Shown: positions 17,643 through 26,236 of the stretch, piece after piece | Numbering within the stretch: the first letter of the stretch is position 1 | Layout of the letters: each line of letters starts with the position of its first letter | NCBI GenBank assembly: GCA_019358985.1 | Contig: JAHHIJ010000013.1 | Coordinates: 1-64,000, forward strand | Length of the DNA: 64,000 nucleotides | From: Tolypothrix brevis GSE-NOS-MK-07-07A | GTDB taxonomy: Bacteria > Cyanobacteriota > Cyanobacteriia > Cyanobacteriales > Nostocaceae | Direction of reading: 5' to 3' | Program-made: the position numbers and the translations under genes | The notes under the pieces: model-generated | What the model saw: only the letters and a program-made list of their open reading frames with translations | Told to the model about the DNA's origin: nothing | Database searches by the model: none

Positions 17643-17981
17643 TTAACCTTCTGGTGTCCATACTATTTGAGAACCTTGTCCCCAAAACCCATCTTTGTTA
17701 CTTTCACATTGCCTAAAACGTGAGTTTGGCTTTTCTTGACTAGGTTTGATGTAGGAGAATGGTAAGGCAACGGCTAATTGCCGTGCATTATCACGGCAAT
17801 TAGCCGTTGACATTTCTCCTTCTACTTTGACGGCAAACTAGCACAAGTGCCAATAAGAGCGACAGTTGATGAATAATGCGCCGCCATTGTAGAGGTCAAT
17901 ACCATTTTGCAGCAAAACTTTGCGTAAGTTTGTACAGCGATCGCACTCAATTGTTTTATCTTGAGCTAATACCTTAGGCAT
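17643..17981 (-). pseudogene. Dead [2Fe-2S] ferredoxin-like gene
   Basis: The reverse strand encodes a recognisable plant-type ferredoxin-like protein: MPKVLAQDKTIECDRCTNLR, then KVLLQNGIDLYNGGALFINC, and a C-terminal tail KDGFWGQGSQIVWTPEG ending at TAA 17643. The start and tail are in one frame (113 codons), but the cluster loop is destroyed. Where CRGIGTCGTC-type sequence is expected the frame reads CRSYWHLC then TAG (17838-17840); a one-base shift restores GTC-like text, so two opposite frameshifts flank the loop. The middle also carries an 18-bp perfect inverted repeat. No iron-sulfur binding is possible. Confidence 0.75.
17768..17809. repeat. Perfect 18-bp inverted repeat with a 6-base loop
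   Basis: CAACGGCTAATTGCCGTG, loop CATTAT, then the exact complement CACGGCAATTAGCCGTTG. It lies within the ferredoxin relic and could be a repeat insertion or, now that coding constraint is gone, a transcriptional hairpin. Confidence 0.85.
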
Positions 17982-18054
17982 TGCTCAAATTTCCGAATTG
18001 GCTTTTTGTTGTATATTGGCACATCGCTTTGAAAGTTGTCTCTATTCTACTTTT

Positions 18055-19695
18055 ATGACCGAAAATCCCTCACCTTCACTTTGGATCTATGACACCACGC
18101 TACGGGATGGCACTCAACGCGAAGGGCTATCAGTGTCCATAGAAGATAAGCTACGCATTGCTCGCAGGCTGGATCGGCTGGGTGTACCCTTTATTGAAGG
18201 AGGATGGCCCGGAGCAAATCCGAAGGATGTACAGTTTTTCTGGCAATTACAAGAAGATCCGCTTAAACAAGCAGAAATAGTTGCATTTTGCTCGACCAGA
18301 AGACCAAACACCAGTGCGGTAGATGAGCCAATGCTGCAAGCTATTCTTGCTGCTGGTACTCGCTGGGTGACAATTTTTGGTAAGTCTTGGGATTTACACG
18401 TCACAGAAGGTCTGAACACAAGTTTAACAGAAAATTTGGCGATGATTCGCGACACGATTGAGTATCTTCGCGCTTCTGGTCGTCGCGTTATATACGATGC
18501 GGAGCATTGGTTTGATGGTTACAAACACAATCGCGATTATGCTTTACAGACATTAGAGGCAGCAGCTAGGGCAGGTGCCCAATGGCTCGTCCTCTGCGAT
18601 ACTAATGGCGGAACTTTACCACACGAAATTAGCCAAATTGTCCAAGATGTCAATAGTCATTTGTCAATAGTCATTTGTCAAGAACAAATGACTATTCCCC
18701 AAATTGGTATTCACACTCATAATGATTCAGGTACGGCAGTTGCTAACGCTTTAGCCGCTGTGATGGCAGGGGCAAAGATGGTGCAAGGTACAATCAACGG
18801 CTATGGTGAACGCTGCGGCAACGCTAATTTATGTTCTTTGATTCCCAATTTGCAACTCAAGCTCGGTTATAGCTGTATAGAAGAAAACCAGCTATCTCAA
18901 ATTACAGAAGTGAGTCGCTTTGTCAGCGAAGTTGTCAATTTGGCGCCTGATGAACATGCTCCTTTTGTCGGGCGATCGGCATTTGCCCATAAAGGTGGTA
19001 TCCATGTTTCAGCGGTAGAGCGCAATCCCTTAACTTATGAACACATTCAGCCAGAACAAATCGGTAATTGTCGCCGCATTGTCATTTCTGAACAAGCTGG
19101 ACTCAGCAACGTTTTGGCAAAAGCGCGTAGTTTTGGACTTGAACTAGATAAGCAAAATCCCCAAGCACGGCAAATTCTTCAACGTCTGAAGGATTTGGAG
19201 AGTGAAGGATATCAATTTGAGGCAGCAGAGGCAAGTTTTGAGCTGCTGATGCGCGAAGGTTTGGGGAAACGTCCTTTATTTTTTGAAATTAAAGGGTTTC
19301 AAGTACACTGTGACTTGGTGGAAGGAAAAGAATCTACCAGCGCTTTGGCAACAGTGAAACTAACTGTCAACGGTAAAGATATTCTCGAAGCTGCGGAAGG
19401 AAACGGACCTGTCGCGGCTTTGGATGCGGCTTTACGCAAAGCTTTGGCGAACTTTTATCCGCAAATTGCTGCTTTTGAATTAACAGATTACAAAGTGCGG
19501 ATTCTTAACGGACATACGGGTACAGCAGCGAAAACCCGCGTTTTGGTAGAATCACGCAATAGCCATCAACGCTGGACGACGGTAGGAGTTTCCACCAACA
19601 TTTTGGAGGCTTCCTATCATGCGGTGGTGGAAGGTTTGGAATATGGTTTGTTATTGCACTCACAAGCTGAAGTGGCGTTGAATACTTCTAGTTGA
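18055..19695 (+). CDS. cimA: (R)-citramalate synthase
   Basis: 546 residues from ATG 18055; an upstream in-frame ATG at 17998 adds 19 atypical residues. Opening IYDTTLRDGTQREGLSVSIE carries the HMGL-type metal/substrate motif; HTHNDSGTAVANALAA and the GYGERCGNANL motif are also clear, and a C-terminal LeuA-type regulatory domain follows. It condenses pyruvate and acetyl-CoA to citramalate for the threonine-independent route to isoleucine. Odd: the segment DVNSHLSIVICQEQMTIPQ before IGIHTHND is encoded by an inserted short palindromic repeat that keeps the frame. Confidence 0.93.
   Translation: MTENPSPSLWIYDTTLRDGTQREGLSVSIEDKLRIARRLDRLGVPFIEGGWPGANPKDVQFFWQLQEDPLKQAEIVAFCSTRRPNTSAVDEPMLQAILAAGTRWVTIFGKSWDLHVTEGLNTSLTENLAMIRDTIEYLRASGRRVIYDAEHWFDGYKHNRDYALQTLEAAARAGAQWLVLCDTNGGTLPHEISQIVQDVNSHLSIVICQEQMTIPQIGIHTHNDSGTAVANALAAVMAGAKMVQGTINGYGERCGNANLCSLIPNLQLKLGYSCIEENQLSQITEVSRFVSEVVNLAPDEHAPFVGRSAFAHKGGIHVSAVERNPLTYEHIQPEQIGNCRRIVISEQAGLSNVLAKARSFGLELDKQNPQARQILQRLKDLESEGYQFEAAEASFELLMREGLGKRPLFFEIKGFQVHCDLVEGKESTSALATVKLTVNGKDILEAAEGNGPVAALDAALRKALANFYPQIAAFELTDYKVRILNGHTGTAAKTRVLVESRNSHQRWTTVGVSTNILEASYHAVVEGLEYGLLLHSQAEVALNTSS
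18649..18696. repeat. GTCAATAGTCATTT direct/inverted repeat inside cimA
   Basis: GTCAATAGTCATTT occurs twice in tandem, then GAACAAATGACTATT as the inverse arm. The same GTCAATA heptamer family fills the gap at 48239-48295. The insertion encodes about 16 extra residues just before the conserved HTHND motif. Confidence 0.7.
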
Positions 19696-19708
19696 GGGTA
19701 TTAGTTTT

Positions 19709-19769
19709 GTAGTCCGCGCTTCAGCGCTTCAGCGCTTACTACGGATTTAGCGCTGAAGCGCTTACTACG
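19709..19769. repeat. GTAGT...ACTAC repeat with AGCGCTTCAGCGC hairpins
   Basis: Element bounded by GTAGT and ACTACG with repeated GCTTCAGCGC / GCGCTGAAGCGC arms. It has the same end pattern as the element at 6784-6828. It follows cimA and may terminate it. Confidence 0.6.
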
Positions 19770-19789
19770 AAATCACTAGACAAATATTT

Positions 19790-19970
19790 GACACTCCCAT
19801 ACCCACGACAGGAAAAAGGCAATTTAGGAAAAAGCACACCATAGGGGCAGCCTGACTAGTGACATACTCCACACACTCCTTTACAGGTGAGTGTGGGCTT
19901 CTCAGCGACTCCTAAGAAGAGGACATTGACTGAGCTTTAAAGCCCTATGCCCTAGGGACTTTTGAAGATA
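19790..19970. mobile_element. Probable IS200/IS605-type end fragment without a transposase
   Basis: TTGACACTCCCATACCC, GTGACATACTCCACACACTC and a CACACTCCTTTACAGGTGAGTGTG hairpin followed by GGCTTCTCAGCG resemble the right-end/omega-RNA sequences of cyanobacterial tnpB elements. No coding part remains. The rest of the 557-bp gap (19971-20252) shows nothing definite. Confidence 0.4.
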
Positions 19971-20252
19971 ATTTTTTACTTTTTCGCTCTGATAGGCTGC
20001 TTTTCAGCATTTAATTGAGTTACACCTATCTTTTGGAATTATATCAGATATTCGGTAGAAAAATTGACCAAGAAAGTGTTCGTTCCTCACCGACCAACAT
20101 TACTGATTTCCAAATCGCTCAATTTTGCTCCTTGGTCAATTCGTCCAGATCGCGTATTCATCTCCAAATCCTCCCTATCGGGTAGGTGAGAGGCTTCTAC
20201 TGTTTAAGCTAAAATCTTTAAGAACGGTGAAAAAATCGGCAAGCGCTATCTT

Positions 20253-20486
20253 TTATGAGATAGTTTCCCAAGCTTGGGTGACTACTTGACTCAACCAGCG
20301 TCGTTGTTGCTTATCCAGCATTTGGTCATCTGCTAAAACTTGAGCTGTTAATTCTTCCAAAGATTGACCTTGAGAGCGGACAATTTTAATGACTCCGGCG
20401 ATCGCAGCTGCAACCAATTCTTCATCAACGGGGTTTTGTCGTAAGTTAACAATTTCTTGGGGACTGTGTGGGATGGGATAATTCAT
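20253..20486 (-). CDS. Conserved small cyanobacterial protein of unknown function
   Basis: 77 residues, soluble and helical (DEELVAAAIAGVIKIVRSQG, then SLEELTAQVLADDQMLDKQQ and RRWLSQVVTQAWETIS). No metal or membrane motif. It is transcribed divergently from the lycopene cyclase homologue with a 130-base intergenic region. I recognise it only as a typical conserved hypothetical. Confidence 0.65.
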   Translation of the reverse strand: MNYPIPHSPQEIVNLRQNPVDEELVAAAIAGVIKIVRSQGQSLEELTAQVLADDQMLDKQQRRWLSQVVTQAWETIS

Positions 20487-20616
20487 GGCTTGCGTTTACA
20501 GATAATTACAAAATGAAGAACGAATTTGACAAACTATTAAAGTTTCTTCACTGAATCTTTATTCAACCGATAGGGCGGAGTTTACCTTAATTGCTCGCTT
20601 TGTTAAATCTGTCTTA

Positions 20617-22785
20617 ATGAGTAGATTCATCAGAAATGTCAGAAAAATGAAACAAATACTTTATTTAGAAATCCCCACTCCGGATACAATGGCTGTACGC
20701 GAGTGGTTGCAAGCAGATTTTGAACCAGATACTAGGGAAAAAGTACTCACTCCGGAAGGTTTCCGTTTAAAGATTCCAGAAACTACAAAGGATGAGGCGA
20801 TAATTCCCGAAAAATTACCTACAGAAATTTCTGTATTTGTCTGGTCGGGACAGCGTACCACGTATTTAAAAGCTTTCCGTTGGGGAGATAAATCTTTCCC
20901 TAATGAAAGGAAAATCTTACAAAGCTTGACTACTGGTATCAGAAGCCGTTTTCCACACCATTACCCAGAACCACCAGCAATTGATTTATCCAAACAATCT
21001 ATTTTTGAAGCCCTAGCGCCTTATTATCCTCTCACCGTGAAGTATTTTCAGAAAATGCCCAAAGGTGAATATGACCTGCAACGCGCTTATTGGTGGGAAC
21101 AACGATGGCGCGAAGGTGTGCGTAATCCCCAGCAGCCACGTCAGGTAATCTTTGAGGGGACAAGGGGACAAGGGGACAAGGGGACAAGTGGACAGGGGGA
21201 CAGGGAGGAAAATAGTAATTCTCTCCCCCTCTCCTCCTCCTCTCCCACCTACGATTTGATCTACATCGGCGGTGCTTTAGGCGCAATTCATGCGGCGGTG
21301 ATGGCACAATTGGGGTATAAAGTGCTGTTAGTGGAGAGATTGCCTTTTGGAAGGATGAATCGGGAATGGAATATTTCCCGTGATGAAATCCAAAGCTTGA
21401 TTAATCTGGGTTTGGTAACTCCTGCTGAGGTGGAATCTATTATTGCGCGGGAGTACAAAGACGGATTTAATAAGTTTTTTGATGGTAATAATCCGGCTAA
21501 ATTGCGATCGCCTATATTGCACACGCCCACAGTGCTAAATGTGGCGTTGGATTCCGATAAATGGCTGCAATTATGCGGACAAAAACTGCGAGCCGCTGGC
21601 GGTGAAATCTGGGATGAGACAGAATTTATCCGTGCAGATATTAGTAATACACAAGTAGCAATTAATGTCAAGCATTTACCTACTAAAACTGAGAAGCAAG
21701 TGAGTGGACGAGTGCTGGTGGATGCGATGGGAACTGCTTCGCCCATCGCTTGGCAATTAAATGGTGGTAGGGCTTTTGACAGTGTTTGTCCAACGGTGGG
21801 AGCAGTAATTGAAGGTGGATTTGAGCCAGGAGTGTGGGATTCGCAGTATGGCGACGTTCTCAACAGCCACGGAGATATTTCGCGAGGAAGGCAGTTGATT
21901 TGGGAGTTATTTCCCGGAGCAGGTGAAGAACTGACGATTTATCTATTTCATTACCACGAAGTAAATCGGCAAAATCCCGGTTCGCTGCTGGAAATGTACG
22001 AGGACTTTTTCACGATTTTGCCAGAGTATCGACGATGTGATATGGATAAACTGGTGTGGAAAAAACCGACATTTGGATATATACCGGGATATTTTAGCAT
22101 TGGTCAGGGCGATCGCAAAGTTGCTTTTGATCGATTACTAGCTATAGGTGACGCCGCTTCTCTCCAATCTCCCCTGGTATTTACTGGCTTTGGTTGTTTA
22201 GTTCGCAACTTGGAACGCTTAACAACTCTTTTAGATGTAGCTCTCAAGCATGATTTGCTAAGTTTACAACACCTGAGCCAAATTAGCGCCTATCAAAGTA
22301 ATGTTTCCGTAACTTGGTTATTTTCCAAAGGAATGATGGTTCCCACAGGGAAATTTTTACCACCCCAGCGGATTAACTCGATGCTGAATACTTTCTTTGG
22401 GCTATTAGCAGACGAACCCTTAGAAGTGGCAGATAATTTCATCAAAGATAGATGCGATTGGTTCACCTTTAACCGTTTAGCACTGAAAGCAGCTCGCACA
22501 AATCCGGCATTATTACTGTGGATTTGGCAACTTGCAGGACTAAGAGATTTAATGCGGTGGCTAAGTAACTACTTTAACTTTTGTCGTTACGCTTTAAATA
22601 GCGCTTTACTCATTGGATGGTTTCCCCGCTTCCTCAAGCGAATCCAGCCTTGGCTAGAAACCCAAAATCCGGCATTGTGGTTGAGGTTATTAGCACTTAA
22701 TTACGCTCTCACCATTGGCAAACCGCGTATTCAAAATAAGGTAGCAAAAGTTACTCCGGAAACGAGAATTCAAATTAGTCATTAA
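20617..22785 (+). CDS. cruP: CruA/CruP-type lycopene cyclase family flavoprotein
   Basis: 722 residues. After an N-terminal extension of about 200 residues, the FAD-binding fold begins at YDLIYIGGALGAIHAAVMAQ and VLLVERLPFGRMNREWNISR, the latter characteristic of the CruA/CruP cyclase lineage. Later come FTGFGCLVRNLERLTTLLDV and a hydrophobic C-terminus. CruA is a lycopene cyclase; CruP is a paralogue implicated in limiting carotenoid-epoxide or oxidative stress. I favour CruP but cannot separate them firmly. Immediately before the FAD fold is a low-complexity insert (GTRGQGDKGTSGQGDREE and SNSLPLSSSS) encoded by heptamer repeats. Confidence 0.75.
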   Translation: MSRFIRNVRKMKQILYLEIPTPDTMAVREWLQADFEPDTREKVLTPEGFRLKIPETTKDEAIIPEKLPTEISVFVWSGQRTTYLKAFRWGDKSFPNERKILQSLTTGIRSRFPHHYPEPPAIDLSKQSIFEALAPYYPLTVKYFQKMPKGEYDLQRAYWWEQRWREGVRNPQQPRQVIFEGTRGQGDKGTSGQGDREENSNSLPLSSSSPTYDLIYIGGALGAIHAAVMAQLGYKVLLVERLPFGRMNREWNISRDEIQSLINLGLVTPAEVESIIAREYKDGFNKFFDGNNPAKLRSPILHTPTVLNVALDSDKWLQLCGQKLRAAGGEIWDETEFIRADISNTQVAINVKHLPTKTEKQVSGRVLVDAMGTASPIAWQLNGGRAFDSVCPTVGAVIEGGFEPGVWDSQYGDVLNSHGDISRGRQLIWELFPGAGEELTIYLFHYHEVNRQNPGSLLEMYEDFFTILPEYRRCDMDKLVWKKPTFGYIPGYFSIGQGDRKVAFDRLLAIGDAASLQSPLVFTGFGCLVRNLERLTTLLDVALKHDLLSLQHLSQISAYQSNVSVTWLFSKGMMVPTGKFLPPQRINSMLNTFFGLLADEPLEVADNFIKDRCDWFTFNRLALKAARTNPALLLWIWQLAGLRDLMRWLSNYFNFCRYALNSALLIGWFPRFLKRIQPWLETQNPALWLRLLALNYALTIGKPRIQNKVAKVTPETRIQISH
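21155..21245. repeat. GGGGACAA heptamer run inside the lycopene cyclase homologue
   Basis: Tandem GGGGACAA/GGGGACA units followed by a CTCCCCCTCTCC pyrimidine arm. The insertion is in frame, at the junction between the N-terminal extension and the FAD domain. Confidence 0.75.
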
Positions 22786-22860
22786 TTATTGGGCATTGGG
22801 CATGGGGCATTCATGAGGGCGCTTGGATTCCCCCTTGTCCCCTTGTCCCCCCTTTCTCCA

Positions 22861-23250
22861 CTACCCACTAACCAAAGATACAAGCACACCATTTGGATCG
22901 CGCACACGAGCGATTGTTTGTCCTCCGTGCTGAGTTTTGGGTACATCTAATCCTTTGGCACCGACTGCTATCGCTTTCATGTAAGCGGTTCCAACGTCGG
23001 GAGTGATGAATGATAGTTGAATTGAAGCTGGAAGTTGTGCGGAGTGGTTGGGATGACAACCACCGGGAAATAACTTCTGTGCTTCGTTGCTTGAGGAGAA
23101 AGCAAGCGTGGTGCTACCGGTTTCTAATTCTGCCCAGATAAAGTTGCCCTTCTCCTCAAGAGTGCGACGAACCAAACCAAAGGCTTTTTCATAAAATTCG
23201 ACGGTTTTAACTACGTCGTCTACCCAAATAACTGTGTAACCAAATTTCAT
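22861..23250 (-). CDS. VOC/glyoxalase-superfamily protein
   Basis: 129 residues from ATG at 23248-23250 (MKFGYTVIWVDDVVKTVEFY), the usual opening of the fold; a longer start at 23286 gives an unlikely Cys/His-rich extension. Two beta-alpha-beta-beta-beta modules are visible, with FYEKAFGLVRR and IARVRDPNGVLVSLVSG at the end. The superfamily includes glyoxalase I, dioxygenases and resistance proteins; the specific reaction is not predictable. Upstream of its start lie a HIP1 site and AT-rich DNA. Confidence 0.85.
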   Translation of the reverse strand: MKFGYTVIWVDDVVKTVEFYEKAFGLVRRTLEEKGNFIWAELETGSTTLAFSSSNEAQKLFPGGCHPNHSAQLPASIQLSFITPDVGTAYMKAIAVGAKGLDVPKTQHGGQTIARVRDPNGVLVSLVSG

Positions 23251-23286
23251 GGCTTTGCTCCCTGTATGCGTGCGATCGCAAATCAA

Positions 23287-23631
23287 TTTTACCCCAATAG
23301 CTCAAAACAAAAACTTGTAAAATAATTTAACATGTTTTTCTTTTAGAAACTACGTAGTGAGCGGTTCACCGCTCATATCAAGGGTTTTAAGGGATAGAGC
23401 CGCTGACTGCATTTACAACAATATGGATTATAAAAAATAATTTTTACCCGAAACATTACTTGTATAAAAAGTCAATACATATGTTTTATTTATCGAGATA
23501 TATTTAATATAATTTATGGAAAATCACACATATTGTATTGTAGAGACGTTCCGGCGGAACGTCTCTGAGCGTTGTTTCGGGTGTTTTTATTACTGTTAAT
23601 AACCAAAAAAATAGACTTTCTCTAATCCTAT
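23287..23631. other. AT-rich intergenic region with one TAGAGACG palindrome
   Basis: Contains a TAGTGAGCGGTTCACCGCTCA hairpin near 23348-23368 and a TAGAGACGTTCCGGCGGAACGTCTCT palindrome at 23541-23566. No gene seen. Confidence 0.5.
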
Positions 23632-24180
23632 TTAACTTTCTAGAATACAAGAAGCGGTGGCGAGAGTTAGTGCTTTTTGTTGCATGAGTTCAATATCTGA
23701 TGCTAACCAAGAGCGAGGTGCTTGACAGTGATGAGCTATTAGCAATCCCCATAATCCTCTAGGAATCAAAACGGGTACAACAAGGTTAGCGCGAACTTGT
23801 AAATTACGAAGAAAATCTCGGTGACAAGGCTGAATTGGTTCCAATTCAATATCAACGATCGCTCTGACTCTTCCATTTTTGTACATATCAGCATACTCAT
23901 TGTTAAAACAATCATTAGGTCCGGTTGAACCTAAAATTGACAATTCGCGATCGCTCAAAGATTCAAATGTTACTTGTCCCTCCCACTTTCCGTAAAAATA
24001 ATACAAAACCACCCGATCAACCTCAAGTACCTCTCTAAGTTGGTTCGTCGTTTGTCTAACTAATGCATCCCGCTCAATTGTTTGACAAAGACGATTGAGT
24101 ACTCGTTGTAAGCCTTTGTCATGATGCCTATTTGAACTGGGGTCAAATTCTTGATACGAATCAATTTGCACAGGTTCCAA
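23632..24180 (-). CDS. Stand-alone GAF-domain protein with cyanobacteriochrome-like Cys residues
   Basis: 182 residues made of one GAF domain. Features match bilin-binding GAF domains: VDRVVLYYFYGKWEGQVTFE, GPNDCFNNEYADMY with Cys91, GRVRAIVDIELEPIQPCHRD with Cys119-His120, and LVVPVL ... GLWGLLIAHHC. The Cys-His pair is at the position of the chromophore-binding Cys of cyanobacteriochromes; Cys91 lies where DXCF types have their second Cys, but here the motif is NDCF. No output domain is attached, so signalling would need a partner. Bilin binding is inference; non-chromophore GAF relatives also keep parts of these motifs. Confidence 0.7.
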   Translation of the reverse strand: MEPVQIDSYQEFDPSSNRHHDKGLQRVLNRLCQTIERDALVRQTTNQLREVLEVDRVVLYYFYGKWEGQVTFESLSDRELSILGSTGPNDCFNNEYADMYKNGRVRAIVDIELEPIQPCHRDFLRNLQVRANLVVPVLIPRGLWGLLIAHHCQAPRSWLASDIELMQQKALTLATASCILES

Positions 24181-24296
24181 ATAACTACTGAGTAAATATT
24201 CTTGAATTTATATCGTAACTTATTTTGTTAAGAATATAATTTCGACAACTGGGCGATATTAATACAGCAGCAAGAATAGCTTTAATCGAATACACC

Positions 24297-24323
24297 TAGA
24301 GACGTAACAGTGCTACGTCTCTA
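24297..24323. repeat. TAGAGACG palindrome (GTAACAGTGCTAC core)
   Basis: TAGAGACGTAACAGTGCTACGTCTCTA, in the 256-bp gap between the GAF gene and ndhH. GGGGAAA-type short repeats follow. Confidence 0.8.
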
Positions 24324-24436
24324 CAAGGAGAGGGGTTTTATAAAGGAAAAAAGGGGAAATGTTGAAGTAAAAATAGACCAATCGACTAATTTCAAATAAC
24401 TCCTACCCTTTAACCTTTTCCCCTCTTCATGAATGC

Positions 24437-25621
24437 CTATCTATCTACTGACCCCATGATGATGTCAATACTACCGAGAATTACGACAACATCTGCTAAT
24501 TTCACACCGCGCAGTAAATGAGGCAGAATCTGCACGTTGTTAAAATCAGCAGCGCGAATTTTCCAGCGCCAAGGGAAGACGTTATCATCAGCAATGAGAT
24601 AAATTCCCAGTTCACCTTTACCGCTTTCAACACGGGAGTAAATTTCTCCTTTGGGAAGCTTGAAAGTGGGGGCAATTTTCTTACCGATGTATTGGAAATC
24701 AAAAGCATCCCACTCGGATTTTTTACCCGCAGCCATGCGCTTGGCTTCTAAGTTCTCAAAAGGTCCACCAGGAAGACCGGCGATCGCTTGACGAATAATT
24801 TTCACCGATTCGCGCATTTCTCGCATCCGCACAACGTAACGAGCGAAGCAATCACCAGCAGTTTCCCAATGCACATCCCAGTCGAAATCGTCGTAACATT
24901 CGTAGTGGTCAACTTTCCGCAAATCCCACTGCACACCAGAAGCGCGTAACATGGGACCCGATAATCCCCAGTTAATTGCTTCGTCGCGAGTTATGGTACC
25001 AATACCTTCGACACGACGACGGAAAATCGGGTTATCCGTAACTAAGCGTTCGTACTCGTCAACTTTGGGGAGAAAGTAGTCGCAAAAGTCCAAACATTTA
25101 TCTATCCAACCGTAGGGTAAATCAACCGCGACACCACCAATCCGGAAGTAGTTGTGATTTACCATCCGATAACCTGTAGCAGCTTCCCACAGATCATAAA
25201 TCATCTCGCGTTCGCGGAACTGATAGAAAAACGGAGTTTGTGCGCCGACATCAGCCAAAAATGGACCAAACCACAGCAAATGGTTCGCGATGCGGTTCAA
25301 TTCCAGCATGATGACACGAATGTAGCTAGCGCGTTTGGGAACGGGAATATCGGCTAGTTGTTCTGGTGCGTTAACGCTGACGGCTTCGTTAAACATCCCC
25401 GCTGCATAGTCCCAGCGACTGACGTAGGGGACGTACATAATATTAGTGCGGTTCTCGGCAATTTTTTCCATTCCCCGGTGTAAATAGCCGATGACTGGTT
25501 CACAGTCGATGACATCTTCGCCATCCAGTGTGACAATTAACCGCAGAACCCCGTGCATTGAGGGATGGTGAGGTCCCATGTTTAGCACCATCGGTTCTGT
25601 GCGGGTTTCGATTCTTGCCAT
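24437..25621 (-). CDS. ndhH: NAD(P)H-quinone oxidoreductase (NDH-1) subunit H
   Basis: 394 residues, the normal length for cyanobacterial NdhH, the 49-kDa-type peripheral-arm subunit that with NdhK shapes the quinone site. Characteristic stretches: [37 protein letters not shown] and the C-terminus [16 protein letters not shown]. The complex works in thylakoids in respiration and cyclic electron flow. A strong ribosome site (AGGGGAG) precedes ATG. No other ndh gene is adjacent, so it is a single-gene unit here. Confidence 0.97.
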   Translation of the reverse strand: MARIETRTEPMVLNMGPHHPSMHGVLRLIVTLDGEDVIDCEPVIGYLHRGMEKIAENRTNIMYVPYVSRWDYAAGMFNEAVSVNAPEQLADIPVPKRASYIRVIMLELNRIANHLLWFGPFLADVGAQTPFFYQFREREMIYDLWEAATGYRMVNHNYFRIGGVAVDLPYGWIDKCLDFCDYFLPKVDEYERLVTDNPIFRRRVEGIGTITRDEAINWGLSGPMLRASGVQWDLRKVDHYECYDDFDWDVHWETAGDCFARYVVRMREMRESVKIIRQAIAGLPGGPFENLEAKRMAAGKKSEWDAFDFQYIGKKIAPTFKLPKGEIYSRVESGKGELGIYLIADDNVFPWRWKIRAADFNNVQILPHLLRGVKLADVVVILGSIDIIMGSVDR

Positions 25622-26236
25622 TATTTAATAATCTCCCCTTTGGAACACTTGTGCAGTCAGCCGTCAATTTAGACTTTCTTGACATGACATTGTGAATGTC
25701 ATTTGGCTATAAACACTTCAATCTACCCCAGGTGGAAACTAGGGATTTTTGAAGGTGTTTAACTTTTATCTCATTAGTTTAATTATATTGACAGACGACC
25801 GGGAAAGTTCGTTATGCCTAAATAAGCTTGCACTTCTCATAGCCTAGTGGTCTGTCCCGTTAATTTTGAGGAGTAATAGATCCCCGACTTCTCAAAGAAG
25901 TCGGGGATCTGACCACTCGTAGCCTCTCAGAATTAATGTGGTGGACTACTAGTACAGTTTGGCGTTCTGAAACTTACCTTGGTTTTCATCTATGTGCAAT
26001 TGCTTTGAGTATTTTTACCATAAAGCAGAAGTTTGCTACTTAGCCCCAATTTTTTGCGATGTGAAAATTACTAATTAATTTTATTTGTCCTCAGTAAAAA
26101 CACTACTATTCCTGTAACTAGACTTAAATCTTAAGTAATAATACTAGACTTTGGTTTTATTAGTAATAAATAGTACGCATTAGCAAATTTATTGTGATAC
26201 CTTGAGCAAAAATATATACTCCTGAGTGGATGAGAC
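25622..26236. other. Intergenic region with a nested inverted-repeat element
   Basis: Apart from the MITE-like element at 25845-25949, the 615 bases are AT-rich with no gene. The last 100 bases should hold the promoter of the surface-type repeat protein; I could not fix a clear promoter. Confidence 0.4.
25845..25949. mobile_element. MITE-like nested inverted repeat
   Basis: The outer arms TAGTGGTCTG ... TTAATTTTGAGG pair with CCTCTCAGAATTAATG ... GTGGACTA. The inner core is a perfect hairpin GATCCCCGACTTCT-caa-AGAAGTCGGGGATC (25879-25909). The ends carry no coding sequence. The shape suggests a non-autonomous element mobilised by a transposase elsewhere. Confidence 0.6.
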
